Below are positions 1 through 8,268 of a stretch of DNA of 64,000 nucleotides, piece by piece. A program made the position numbers and the translations under genes. A model generated the notes under the pieces. It was given only the letters and a program-made list of their open reading frames with translations. It was not told where the DNA came from and did no database searches. This stretch comes from Flavobacterium chryseum (GTDB lineage: Bacteria > Bacteroidota > Bacteroidia > Flavobacteriales > Flavobacteriaceae): contig NZ_SNWW01000009.1 of NCBI RefSeq assembly GCF_004362015.1, positions 1 through 64,000 on the forward strand. The letters run 5' to 3'. The number at the start of each line of letters is the position of its first letter. Position 1 is the first letter of the stretch.

Positions 1-95
1 TGATCTCTTTTACAAGAATAGGGTGGTCACTTTAAACCGGAATCAACTGATCTCTTTTACCGGAATGGCATGCTCACTTTTGCCAGAATTTGCAA
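1..95. mobile_element. Terminal repeats of an IS21-like element (partial, runs off the window)
   Basis: Four imperfect copies of a 19-20 bp unit (consensus close to TGNTCNCTTTTACCGGAAT) start at positions 1, 24, 48 and 71, a period of 23-24 bp. Multiple spaced repeats of this form are typical of the transposase-binding ends of IS21-family elements; this is family knowledge. The repeats stop at about 90-95, where mlaD coding sequence begins, so this is read as the inner edge of an element whose body lies left of the window. No transposase gene is visible here. Confidence 0.6.
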
Positions 96-989
96 ATAAC
101 CTCTTAGCAGAAAATTCTGCTTGGCAGCCTGTTCGATTTCAATTAAATTTTCAGATCCTGCTTGTAAATTCGTTAAAGTTGAGTCTAGTGAATTGGCCAT
201 TCTTTCATCGCTGATCAGCTTGGGCAGGATGCCTTTTCCACTATTTAGTTTTTTAGTAAAAACATTTAAATCAGTGACACTATTTTCGAAACCGGAGAGT
301 GTTTTTTTAATACTGTTGGCATAATAAGGATCTGTCATGAGTTTTGATAATGTGCCGTCCTTATCGTTTATTTTTTTGGTAAAAACAGCAAATTCGTTGG
401 AACTGTCCTTTAGGTTTTTCAGGGTAACATCGATGCTCTTTGCAAAATTTTCATCGGTCAGTACTTTGGAAAGTGCCCCTTTGCCATTATTGATTTTATA
501 GCTGAATTCAGAAAGTTCTTTGGTGATGATCTGGGCATTGTCGATACTTTTTTTGAGTCCTGCAATTAGATCCTCCATTCCCACAGCTTCATTGGAGGCA
601 ATCATATCGCCGTCTTTTACCACTTGTGAAAGACTGTTTTTAGGAGATATTGTTAGTACTTTATCGCCCATCAGCCCATCGGAGCCAATACTGGCCCACG
701 CATCGGTTTTAATGTATTGATGCACTTCTTCCCTGATGATCATCTCTACCACTACTGTAGAATCGGAAATAAAGGAGATACCTTTTATCGTTCCAATAGT
801 GATTCCGGACAATAGTACATTATTGCCATTTTTTAGTCCGCTGACGTTTTTGAATTTTGCTTTTAAACGGAAGGTATCACCAAAAAGATTTTGGCTTTTG
901 CCAATGAAATAAACCGCAACGAGAAAAATCGTCAGAGCTGCAATAACGAATAATCCCAATTTCCAGATATAACCTGATTTTTTCTTCAT
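57..989 (-). CDS. mlaD: MlaD/MCE-family lipid transport protein, C-terminus altered by insertion
   Basis: This is a substrate-binding MCE-domain subunit of an Mla-type ABC transporter, anchored in the inner membrane and thought to pass phospholipids across the periplasm. The start is placed at 989 (MKKKSGYIWK), because a membrane segment follows at once (residues about 8-28) and the ATPase gene ends 7 bases upstream. The longer frame reading from 1106 would overlap mlaF. The MCE domain covers about residues 35-115, followed by helical repeats with recurring GKG/LSKL motifs. After ...NFLLRGY the last 12 residues are encoded by the IS21-like repeat end, so the native tail is lost. It is last in the mlaE-mlaF-mlaD operon. 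Function is doubtful because mlaE is frameshifted. Confidence 0.8.
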   Translation of the reverse strand: MKKKSGYIWKLGLFVIAALTIFLVAVYFIGKSQNLFGDTFRLKAKFKNVSGLKNGNNVLLSGITIGTIKGISFISDSTVVVEMIIREEVHQYIKTDAWASIGSDGLMGDKVLTISPKNSLSQVVKDGDMIASNEAVGMEDLIAGLKKSIDNAQIITKELSEFSYKINNGKGALSKVLTDENFAKSIDVTLKNLKDSSNEFAVFTKKINDKDGTLSKLMTDPYYANSIKKTLSGFENSVTDLNVFTKKLNSGKGILPKLISDERMANSLDSTLTNLQAGSENLIEIEQAAKQNFLLRGYLQILAKVSMPFR

Positions 990-996
990 GATGCTA

Positions 997-1770
997 TTAT
1001 TTAAACAGTGGGTCAAGGCCCATTGCATATTGATTGGTTGCAAAAAAGAATGATCGTACCCATGGGTCGGTATTGTTTTCCTGTTCCTTGTAGGTTCCCT
1101 CTGCATGGATTAAGCCATCTTTTATAATGATGATGCGGTTTCCGGTCATTTTGGCGCAGATCATATCATGGGTAATGATGATGGAGGTTGTTTTGTATTT
1201 TTTCTGTACCGACAAGATCAGTTCGCTGATTTCCTGTGCTGTAATGGTATCGAGTCCGGCAGTGGGCTCATCGTAAAATATAATTTCGGGCTTGATGATT
1301 ATCGTTCGTGCCAGACTAATGCGTTTGACCATCCCGCCTGACAATTCAGAAGGCATTTTGTCAATAGCCTCTTTTAATCCGACGCTATCCAGGGCTTCAA
1401 GAATCTGCTGCTCGATGTCTTTTTCTGTCAGGTGGTGCGTATGGTGTTTGAGGGTAAAAGTCAGGTTTTCACGAACGGACATGGAATCATATAATGCTCC
1501 ATCCTGGAACATAAAACCTATCTTGAGCCTGATTTCATTAAGTTCTTTATAAGTAAGTTTTGTCATATCCGTGCCGAGGATTTCCATTTTTCCTTTGTCG
1601 GGATCCAGAAGGCCGACCAGGCATTTTATGGCTACTGATTTCCCCGAGCCTGAACGTCCAAGGATCACAAGATCCTCGCCTTTGTTTACCTCAAAACTAA
1701 TCCCTTTGAGTACTTTGTTTTTCCCAAAGGCTTTGTAGAGGTTTTTGATTTTTATGATGGGCTCTTTCAT
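997..1770 (-). CDS. mlaF: Mla-type ABC transporter ATP-binding protein
   Basis: This is the cytoplasmic ATPase of the lipid transporter, energising the MlaE permease. It has 257 residues, the usual length for MlaF. Visible motifs are a Walker A (GRSGSGKS, about residues 37-44), a Q-loop (FMFQDG), an ABC signature (LSGGM), a Walker B (IIFYDEPTAGLD) and a switch histidine (ITHD). It starts 4 bases after the mlaE stop and ends 7 bases before mlaD, so the three genes form one transcript. The frame is intact, unlike its two neighbours. Confidence 0.9.
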   Translation of the reverse strand: MKEPIIKIKNLYKAFGKNKVLKGISFEVNKGEDLVILGRSGSGKSVAIKCLVGLLDPDKGKMEILGTDMTKLTYKELNEIRLKIGFMFQDGALYDSMSVRENLTFTLKHHTHHLTEKDIEQQILEALDSVGLKEAIDKMPSELSGGMVKRISLARTIIIKPEIIFYDEPTAGLDTITAQEISELILSVQKKYKTTSIIITHDMICAKMTGNRIIIIKDGLIHAEGTYKEQENNTDPWVRSFFFATNQYAMGLDPLFK

Positions 1771-1773
1771 GGT

Positions 1774-2531
1774 CTAAAAAAATAAATCGGTGATTTGAAC
1801 GGCCAGCATATCGACAATAAAAATAGAAAGTGATGCGGTTACTACTGCTGAATTTGCTGCAAGACCCACACTTGCCGTACCACTTGAGGCATTAAAACCT
1901 TTGTAGCAGCCAATCACACCAATAAAAAATCCAAAGAAAAACGTTTTTATCGTTGCGGGCATAAGATCCAGATAATCCAGATGTTCAATTACTTCTGAAA
2001 GTACCTTCTCATTGTAATGGTATTGTGTATGTTATAGCCGATATAACCTCCGAAAATACCAACCAGATCAGCAAAAATAACCAGCAAAGGTACCATTAGC
2101 GTTGTGGCTAATGTTCTGGTAACTACCAGATATTTATAGGGATTCACGGCAGAGACTTCCATAGCGTCGATTTGTGAGGATACTTTCATTGACCCCAGTT
2201 CGGCGCCAATGCCCGAAGCAATTTTTCCGGCGCAGATAAGTGCTGTAACCACAGGGGCTATTTCCCTAATGAGGGAAAGTGAAACCATGCTCGGCAACCA
2301 GGATTCCGCACCAAACTTTGTCATAGTCGGCCGGGACTGAATGGTCAGTACAAGGCCCATGATAAAACCCGTGATGCTTACAAGGGGAAGTGATTTACAT
2401 CCGATGGTGTAACACTGGCGAAGAAATTCATTGATTTGAAAAGGAGGAACGAGAATTTCTTTAAAAAAACGTCCTATGAACAATGAAAAATTTCCTGCCT
2501 GTGTAAGATGCTCTTTTACGATGGCTATCAT
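1774..2531 (-). pseudogene. mlaE: MlaE-type permease, frameshifted
   Basis: This is the multi-pass inner-membrane permease of the Mla transporter. The first 180 codons (2531 down to 1989) encode the start of the family, including the conserved AGKIASGIGAELGSM region and IDAME motif. Reading then ends in MRRYFQK and a stop. The rest (MPATIKTFFFGFFIGVIGCY onward, through the stop at 1774) is in another frame. Adding one A to the run at about 1998-2000 (GAAAGTA to GAAAAGTA on the plus strand) restores a continuous product of about 250 residues, the normal length. So there is a single-base deletion, either a real mutation or a sequencing error. As it stands the permease is cut before its last membrane segments. 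Confidence 0.85.
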
Positions 2532-2756
2532 TATACTTTAGATTATAAGTTTAAAAAACAATTTTATTGGGTTAGGACCTGATTTCAGTACAGGTGAATT
2601 TTCTTCTCTTGACCGCTATAAAATTGAGTTATGATACTTTTAGTTTTAAATATTTAATATAATTTCTAAGACAAAGGTGGAGGATCATCATGGTTTTAAA
2701 AATGATGGATATCATTGCCGGAAGTGACCCTCATTACATTTTATTGAGAGTATTGT

Positions 2757-2791
2757 AAAAAAAATCCCTAATGCCATAAGATATTCAGGGA
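2757..2791 (-). terminator. Possible terminator downstream of the BON remnant
   Basis: On the minus strand a short stem (TCCCT/AGGGA around a 17-base loop) is followed by an eight-base T run. It lies 38 bases beyond the stop codon of the BON fragment. The stem is short, so support is moderate. Confidence 0.35.
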
Positions 2792-2828
2792 AGTTTAATT
2801 TGTATTTCATATCATTTTTAATGAAATG

Positions 2829-2950
2829 TCAGGCATCTTGTATGTCAATTTTTTCGACGACCGCTTTTACGCCACCGGCTTTTTTAGCTGCATTTTCGGC
2901 TTCCGTTTTTTTTTATAATAGTTGTCTACAGTTCCAGTAAGGATTACGGC
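2829..2950 (-). pseudogene. BON-domain protein remnant
   Basis: Translating the minus strand gives VILTGTVDNYYKK, then after a one-base slip in a run of A residues (plus-strand T run at about 2907-2914), TEAENAAKKAGGVKAVVEKI and a stop at 2829. The GTV...A..AGGVK.V pattern is that of BON domains, which bind membranes or other proteins in the periplasm and occur in OsmY-like stress proteins. Only the last 40 or so residues survive. The 5' part is cut off by the IS6-family element starting at 2953. The gene is doubly broken, by truncation and frameshift. Identification is from pattern only. Confidence 0.6.
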
Positions 2951-2952
2951 CC

Positions 2953-3725
2953 GGTTCTGTCGCATCTACTATTAAGATTTATCTTTGGGTTTTTAAAATT
3001 AGATCGTTCATGAATACCAAAAGTCATTGTTATCCTAAATCTGTCATACTTCAAGCTGTTTATTTTAAACTTAGATTTACATTGAGTTTTCGAGATGTGG
3101 AAGAAATCATGAAAATGCGGGGAGTTTAGGTTGATCATTCAACAATCCAGCGCTGGGTGTACAAGTTTGCTCCCTTTATTGAGTCACAGATGAAGAAAAG
3201 GAAATATAGGGTAGGACTGAGCTGGAGGCTTGATGAACTTATATAAAAGTAAAAGGAATCTGGTGTTATTTGTATAGAGCGGTTGATAAGTTTGGTTATA
3301 CAATTGATTTTCTTCTAACCAGACACAGGCAGCGAATGAGTGCGCAGTCCTTTTTAATTAAGGCAATTAATAATAATGGCAGACCCAAAGTAATAAATAT
3401 TGATAAAAGCGGATCAAACATTGGAGCTATAAAAGTTTATAATAAACGCTCATTTTCTACGATTAAGATTCGACAATGTAAGTATTTGAATAATATAGTT
3501 GAACAGGATCATCGATTCATAAAGTGGAGGATACAAAATGGATTAGGATACAAAAATTTTGAATCTGCCAAACGAACATTGAGTGGAATTGAAGTTGTGC
3601 ATATGCTTAGGAAGAATCAGATGATTGATCCAGGGATAAGTATGTTCAAATCATTCTGTAAATTGGCGGCATAACATTCAAATCTTTGATTTATTACTTT
3701 GTACTTTATCAGATGCGACAGAACC
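2953..3725 (+). mobile_element. IS6-family insertion sequence, decayed copy (773 bp)
   Basis: It is bounded by perfect 15-bp inverted repeats, GGTTCTGTCGCATCT at 2953-2967 and its complement at 3711-3725. Length and ends match the copy at 8765-9537. The transposase inside is broken. The flanking eight bases (TACGGCCC and CACAAAAA) do not match, so no target duplication remains, which fits later rearrangement. Its left edge cuts the BON remnant. Confidence 0.85.
3010..3674 (+). pseudogene. IS6-family transposase, broken
   Basis: Aligned by eye to the intact transposase at 8820-9485, this copy has the same start (ATG at 3010), then an in-frame TAG in GGAGTTTAG at about 3121-3129 where the other copy reads GGAGTGATTGTG. 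A frameshift follows near 3234-3245 in the stretch coding for the first catalytic aspartate (DETYIK). From 3270 the frame is open to the end and retains INIDKSGSN and NNIVEQDH, holding the second D and the E of the DDE triad. It cannot make a complete transposase. Confidence 0.85.
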
Positions 3726-3858
3726 CACAAAAAATTCATTAAACTTTATTTGATTACTTGTTACTTTCTAAAGATTGTTTTTTAAATTTATCCTTTTACT
3801 TCTAGTTTGAGCAGTAATAAAGTAAAAGCTTTATTCTCTGGTTAATTCTGTTTTGATT

Positions 3859-3872
3859 GATGCGACAGAGCC
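3859..3872 (+). repeat. Solitary IS6-type terminal repeat
   Basis: GATGCGACAGAGCC differs from the right terminal repeat of the IS6-family copies (AGATGCGACAGAACC) by one base over the shared stretch. It lies 134 bases beyond the decayed element and 19 bases before the serine recombinase start. No left end or transposase sequence is associated with it. The rest of 3726-3890 shows no gene. Confidence 0.45.
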
Positions 3873-3890
3873 AACAAATACATTAATTAT

Positions 3891-5381
3891 ATGAAGTCAG
3901 CCTATTTATACGTTCGTGTAAGTACGGACGAACAAAAAAGAAAAGGTTACTCCTTGCCTGAGCAGGAGGACAGATTATTGAAGTATTGTAAATATTATGA
4001 TATCGAAGTCAAAGGAATTTATCGGGAAGATTTCTCCGCAAAGAATTTCAATAGACCAGAATGGAATCAATTATTTTCAGAAATCAAAAAGAAATCATCA
4101 GGAGAAAATAAAAATATACTATTTATCAAATGGGATCGATTTAGCCGTAATGTTGAATATGCTTACGAAATGATTGGAAAGCTTCGGAAATACAAAACAA
4201 TAGCAAAGGCTATTGATCAGCCAATTGATTTCTCTGTGCCGGAAAGCACAGTTATGCTGGCTGTATATTTAGCAGTTCCAGAGGCAGAAAATACAAGGAG
4301 AGCCCAAAACACAGCAAATGGCATTCGTCGAGCAAAGTTGATGGGTAGACATCCTAGCAAGGCACCATTAGGATTTATTAATTTGACAATGATGGATGGT
4401 AAAAAAGGTATCGCTCCTAAAGAGCCTGAAGCCGAAATTATAAAATGGGCTTTTTATCAAGTTGCCAAGAACGATCATAAAATATCGGAAATTATTAAAA
4501 TAGTCAATGATAAAGGATTAGTATGTTCAAGGTCACACTTTTTCAGGATTTTACATAATTCTGTTTATTGCGGACTTATACCAGTCAGACTTGACTCTGG
4601 TGAAGAGGGTGTAGTAAAAGCATTACATGAGCCATTGATATCTGAGTCCTTGTTTAATCAGGTTCAGTCTATTATTAATACAAGAAGAAAAACTACTGCA
4701 AAAAGAGATGATTTACAATCAATATTTTTTCTTAGAGGTTTTTTAATCTGTCCTGTTTGTAATCGAAAACTTAGTGGAAGTGTTTCAAAAGGCAGATCAA
4801 AAAATTATCCATATTATCATTGTCATAATGGCTGTAGAACGAGAATTAATGCATTATTTCTTAATGACCTTTATCATAATAAACTTCAACAATTGATGCT
4901 CGCGAAGAATGCAGTTGAATTATTTAAAAAAATTTTGGAAGACCAAAATATAAAGACACAGAAAGCAAGTTATCTATATTCTCAAAAAGTATTAGAGAGA
5001 AAAATAAATGATGAAGAGCTGACCCTTTCTCGAGGCAGAAAGTTATTTATAGCCGGAATATTAAAAATTGATGACTACAACGAATTAAAAAAAGAGAATC
5101 AAGTCAGTACCAAAAATCTTAAAAAAGAAGCACAAGATATTGTTGTTAAATTAAAAGCCATTGATAGAAAAAATCAAATAGAAGAGAAGGCGTTAGTCGA
5201 AATTTTTCAAAGATTTTCTGAATTTGAGACCTCTGATAAGAGACATCTTGTAAATCTTATTCCACCGACAGACATTAATTTCAAAACAGGAGATTTATCT
5301 TTAGGTTTAAATCAAGCATTTTTGAAAATATTATCAAAAAAAAGAAACCGAAAAACCAATCGAAAAAATGAATTTCATTGA
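3891..5381 (+). CDS. Large serine recombinase
   Basis: This is a site-specific DNA recombinase of the resolvase/invertase superfamily, large type, which cuts and rejoins attachment sites through a serine-DNA intermediate. It has 496 residues. The N-terminal catalytic domain begins with YLYVRVSTDEQ, giving catalytic Ser11, and includes WDRFSRN at about 84-90. A recombinase domain follows (about 150-260), then a zinc ribbon with CPVC and CHNGC (about 285-312) and a coiled-coil-rich C-terminus. All expected parts are present, so it may be active. A 54-residue ORF overlaps its 3' end by 14 bases. It is flanked by IS6-type sequences. The target site is unknown. Confidence 0.9.
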   Translation: MKSAYLYVRVSTDEQKRKGYSLPEQEDRLLKYCKYYDIEVKGIYREDFSAKNFNRPEWNQLFSEIKKKSSGENKNILFIKWDRFSRNVEYAYEMIGKLRKYKTIAKAIDQPIDFSVPESTVMLAVYLAVPEAENTRRAQNTANGIRRAKLMGRHPSKAPLGFINLTMMDGKKGIAPKEPEAEIIKWAFYQVAKNDHKISEIIKIVNDKGLVCSRSHFFRILHNSVYCGLIPVRLDSGEEGVVKALHEPLISESLFNQVQSIINTRRKTTAKRDDLQSIFFLRGFLICPVCNRKLSGSVSKGRSKNYPYYHCHNGCRTRINALFLNDLYHNKLQQLMLAKNAVELFKKILEDQNIKTQKASYLYSQKVLERKINDEELTLSRGRKLFIAGILKIDDYNELKKENQVSTKNLKKEAQDIVVKLKAIDRKNQIEEKALVEIFQRFSEFETSDKRHLVNLIPPTDINFKTGDLSLGLNQAFLKILSKKRNRKTNRKNEFH

Positions 5382-5532
5382 GAAGAATGTTTCAGTAGAA
5401 AAAGCCGTTTTTATTCTTTCCAAAAACGGCATTCAGGTAGATGAGAAGGAAGCTAAAATTATTTTGGAATTACTATATTTAGTATCAAAAAATTACGATA
5501 AACCAAAAGAGAAAAAAATCCTATATCCTTAA
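5368..5532 (+). CDS. Small ORF coupled to the serine recombinase (54 aa)
   Basis: An ATG at 5368 lies inside the recombinase 3' end in another frame (14-base overlap) and opens a 54-codon frame ending in TAA at 5530-5532. The product begins MNFIEKNVSVEKAVFILSKN and continues with an acidic, helix-forming stretch (EAKIILELLYLVSK). The overlap suggests coupled translation. Small ORFs with this look are often seen behind recombinase genes in Bacteroidota, but no function is known to me. It is too short and plain for a domain call. Confidence 0.55.
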   Translation: MNFIEKNVSVEKAVFILSKNGIQVDEKEAKIILELLYLVSKNYDKPKEKKILYP

Positions 5533-5955
5533 CGGGATTTCGAACCATCGTCCAGCTTCGATTAAATCTCTAATAAAGCCACTTTTAGACTGTTTATTTC
5601 AAACAGACTAAGAATTTCTTTTGAAAAAATCGAACCACAATTTTTAGGCTCTTAAGACTTGAAAAGTCTACATGTTTGTGCATAAAAAAAGAGACAACTA
5701 TTTACTAGTTGTCTCTTAAGTGATCTACGGGACAAATTTCTATAAATTTTCTGGAAGATTTGAAGAGATTGGCTTACTACAAATAGTAGCTGTCTTTGAT
5801 TGGCTTTATGAATTTGGTTTGGATGTCCTGTTGGGATTGATGAAAAAAAAATACAAAAACTCAATTGGTTTATGGCATTACACTAATATAAAATTCTACA
5901 AATATTATGGAGGATTTGAAAAGATTGTTATGCTTAAGGCAGAATTGTCTTTCTT
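5533..5955. other. Gene-poor island spacer
   Basis: No convincing gene is seen here. A 161-codon plus-strand frame from 5720 crosses this stretch but is AT-rich, unlike any family I know, and ends in the IS6 remnant, so it is treated as chance. The only clear structure is the hairpin at 5690-5716. Confidence 0.5.
5683..5716 (-). terminator. Strong hairpin with T run on the minus strand
   Basis: A perfect 11-bp stem (AGAGACAACTA and its complement at 5690-5700 and 5706-5716) with a five-base loop is followed on the minus strand by seven T residues (plus-strand A run 5683-5689). This is the form of an intrinsic terminator. No minus-strand gene upstream explains it, so it may be left over from a lost gene. 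Confidence 0.6.
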
Positions 5956-6132
5956 TGGCTATAGTAATTTCTGCCAAAAGAACCTTGGGAGGAATAGAAG
6001 TGGTACATATGTCGATAAAAAAATCAGATGCTTAAGCCAGGAACAACTATGTTTAAATCATTTTGTAAATTGGCAGCATAATTTTAGTATTGATATTTCT
6101 TTCTGTTTTTATATGTCAGATGCGACAGAAAC
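5956..6132 (+). mobile_element. 3' remnant of a third IS6-family element
   Basis: The stretch from about 5956 matches the 3' third of the IS6-family transposase with many changes. It keeps ATGTTTAAATCATTTTGTAA (the MFKSFCKLA ending) and a right terminal repeat AGATGCGACAGAA at 6118-6130. The 5' two thirds and the left repeat are missing. It is older and more diverged than the copies at 2953 and 8765. Confidence 0.65.
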
Positions 6133-6225
6133 CCTTAAAAATTCAAGTAGAATGCATTGCTCATTAAGTTATTACGAATGTTATACAGGTACTAGTGTGT
6201 TTTAAAAAAGAAGCCGTATCTTGTC

Positions 6226-6882
6226 ATGGTTCAAATCATGATAATGGAAAATACAAATTTTAAAGCAAATAATTGGAAGAATTCTAATATACAGGTGTTT
6301 TGGGGAGAAATTGCCCCTTCGGACCATTTAGTTCAAATCTATGAAAATGAAGGTCATTTTCTAAACACTCTGGAAGGATTTGCGGGAAGTGGTATTCTTT
6401 CAGGTGATAGTGTTGTGATTATTGCCAAGCAAAGCCATCTTGACCAATTACAGCAAAGACTTATAAATCATAATTTTGATCTAGCAAGTTTAATGAAAAA
6501 TGACTTATACATTCCTCTCGAAGCTAATGATATATTAGCCAAATTTATGGTGAATAGCTGGCCTGATGAAAAGTTATTTAACGATGTCGTTTCAGCGATT
6601 TTAAAACGCGCAAGAAAGAACGATAGAAAAGTTCGAGCATTTGGTGAAATGGTGGCAATCCTATGGGAGCAGGGTAATAATGGTGCAACTGTGCGACTGG
6701 AAAATTTATGGCACAATCTACATTCAATGGACAATTTTTCGATCTACTGTGCCTATCCCAAAAGTGGCTTCACCCGTAACTATGCAGACTCAATTTCAGA
6801 AATTTGTAAGGCGCATTCTAAAATCATTGACGGTGAAAACAGACCTTCAACAGAAATTTATTGGTCTGAGGTCGGAGTTTAA
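6226..6882 (+). CDS. MEDS-domain (DcmR-like sensory) protein
   Basis: This is a probable cytoplasmic sensory protein of the MEDS/DcmR type, a RecA-like fold found alone or fused to histidine kinases. Supporting features are DHLVQIYENEGHFLNTLEGF at about residues 33-52, the strand-like DSVVIIAK, and the C-terminal half with FGEMVAILWEQGN (about 139-151). The 218 residues are essentially one MEDS domain with no output domain. ATGs at 6226, 6238 and 6244 are all possible starts; 6226 is kept for lack of a deciding ribosome site. It converges on the PAS kinase and response regulator (7132-8676), which may act with it. The ligand is unknown. Confidence 0.75.
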   Translation: MVQIMIMENTNFKANNWKNSNIQVFWGEIAPSDHLVQIYENEGHFLNTLEGFAGSGILSGDSVVIIAKQSHLDQLQQRLINHNFDLASLMKNDLYIPLEANDILAKFMVNSWPDEKLFNDVVSAILKRARKNDRKVRAFGEMVAILWEQGNNGATVRLENLWHNLHSMDNFSIYCAYPKSGFTRNYADSISEICKAHSKIIDGENRPSTEIYWSEVGV

Positions 6883-7131
6883 AAGCCCTGCTAATTACTT
6901 CAGTCTTTAGGAATGCGAAAAAGTATAAAATATTGTTTTTAAAGTAATATTTACCCTCAGTTACCTGATATTGAAGCAAAAATAACATAGACATAAGATA
7001 TTATCGAAGCCAAACAGTTTTGCAGCATAAAAAGCATTCTAAATGATATTTTATGATGTTACTTTTTTCTTGCATTAACTATAGAAAGTAGGATCGGAAA
7101 TTTGTTCAGTTAATCATTGAAATAGAATAAT

Positions 7132-8265
7132 CTAGTTATAAGCAGGGAGTTTGATCTTAAAGATACAACCCTTGCCAGGTTCGCTATGAACGTGGATTGA
7201 ACCTTTATGATTTTCTACTATCCTTCTACAGAGTGATAAACCTATACCGGTTCCTTCAAACTCAGTTGAAAGTCTTCTGAACGGCTGGAAAGCCTGATCT
7301 GCGTATTTTTGATCAAAGCCAATGCCATTATCAATAACTGAAAGGATATGTGCGGAATAAGTTTTTGCACCAGCTTCCGATTCAACAATAGTAGTCGCTG
7401 TGATACTGATCTTTGGAATACCATAATTAAATTTTAAAGTGTTGCTCAGTAAGTTAGTAAATAACTGGTGCAGTTGAACAGGAATCCCTTTAACAGTTGG
7501 GAGTTGCGTAACTTCAATTACTGCCGATTTTTCTGCTATCGTCAGTTCGCTGTCAGCCAATACGTTTTGAATTATTATATTGAGATCGACCTCCGTAAAT
7601 TCAGAATGATCGTGTGAAAGTCTTGAGAATGTCAGTACGTCCTTAATCAGTCTTACCATTTTCTCAGCACTTGCATCTATCTTTTCCAGATAGCTGCCCA
7701 CGCTTTCAACATCTGCTAAATTCTTTTTTGCCAAATTGATAAAAGTTCTGATTTTACGTATTGGCTCTTGCAGGTCATGTGAGGTTACGTAGGCAAACTC
7801 TTCCAGCTGCTTGTTCTGGATCTCGATGCTTTGGGCATCCCTTTCCTTCTGTTCTTCAGCTAATTTCCGTTCCGTTAAATCGCGGGTTACCTTAGTGAAT
7901 CCTATTACGTTATTTTCATCATCATGCAGAGCTGTAATCACTACATTGCCCCAGAAAGCGGTACCATCTTTACGTACACGCCATCCTTCATGTGCTGCCT
8001 TGCCATGTGTGGCAGCTTCCCTTATAAGCCTGAAAGGAAGTTCTTCCTTAATGTCATTCGGAAGATAAAAAATGCTAAAATTCTTTCCCAATATTTCCTC
8101 TTCCGTATAGCCCTTGATTTTTTGAGCACCTTTATTCCAGTTTTGTATATCGCCGTTGGTATCCAGAAGAAGGATTGCATAGTCCTGTACCTCGTCAACC
8201 ATTCTGTGGTAGCGCTGTTCAGTGGTAAACGACTGTAATTTATTTTCATTATTCATAGCAGCCAT
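7132..8265 (-). CDS. PAS-domain sensor histidine kinase
   Basis: This is a soluble two-component kinase of 377 residues with no membrane segment. A PAS domain covers about residues 20-130 (YAILLLDTNGDIQNWNKGA, then GWRVRKDGTAFWGN). A HisKA domain has the phospho-accepting histidine in SHDLQEPIRKI (about 162), and the ATPase domain has an N box (NLLSNTLKF), G1 (DNGIGF) and G2 (GTGIGLSLC). It begins 3 bases after the response-regulator stop, so the two are co-transcribed. The bound cofactor or signal of the PAS domain cannot be told. The architecture resembles bacteriophytochrome-like kinases without the photosensory part. Confidence 0.9.
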   Translation of the reverse strand: MAAMNNENKLQSFTTEQRYHRMVDEVQDYAILLLDTNGDIQNWNKGAQKIKGYTEEEILGKNFSIFYLPNDIKEELPFRLIREAATHGKAAHEGWRVRKDGTAFWGNVVITALHDDENNVIGFTKVTRDLTERKLAEEQKERDAQSIEIQNKQLEEFAYVTSHDLQEPIRKIRTFINLAKKNLADVESVGSYLEKIDASAEKMVRLIKDVLTFSRLSHDHSEFTEVDLNIIIQNVLADSELTIAEKSAVIEVTQLPTVKGIPVQLHQLFTNLLSNTLKFNYGIPKISITATTIVESEAGAKTYSAHILSVIDNGIGFDQKYADQAFQPFRRLSTEFEGTGIGLSLCRRIVENHKGSIHVHSEPGKGCIFKIKLPAYN

Positions 8266-8268
8266 CGT

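Noticed and set aside
5533..5560. T-arm-like text GGTTCGAAATCCC on the minus strand, suggesting a tRNA or attachment site
   Set aside because: The stem around TTCGAAA does not pair over five bases, and no anticodon or acceptor arm could be found on either side.
5720..6205. 161-codon plus-strand frame in the island
   Set aside because: The end of the frame is the IS6 remnant in a non-native register, the rest matches no family, and no ribosome site or promoter is visible.
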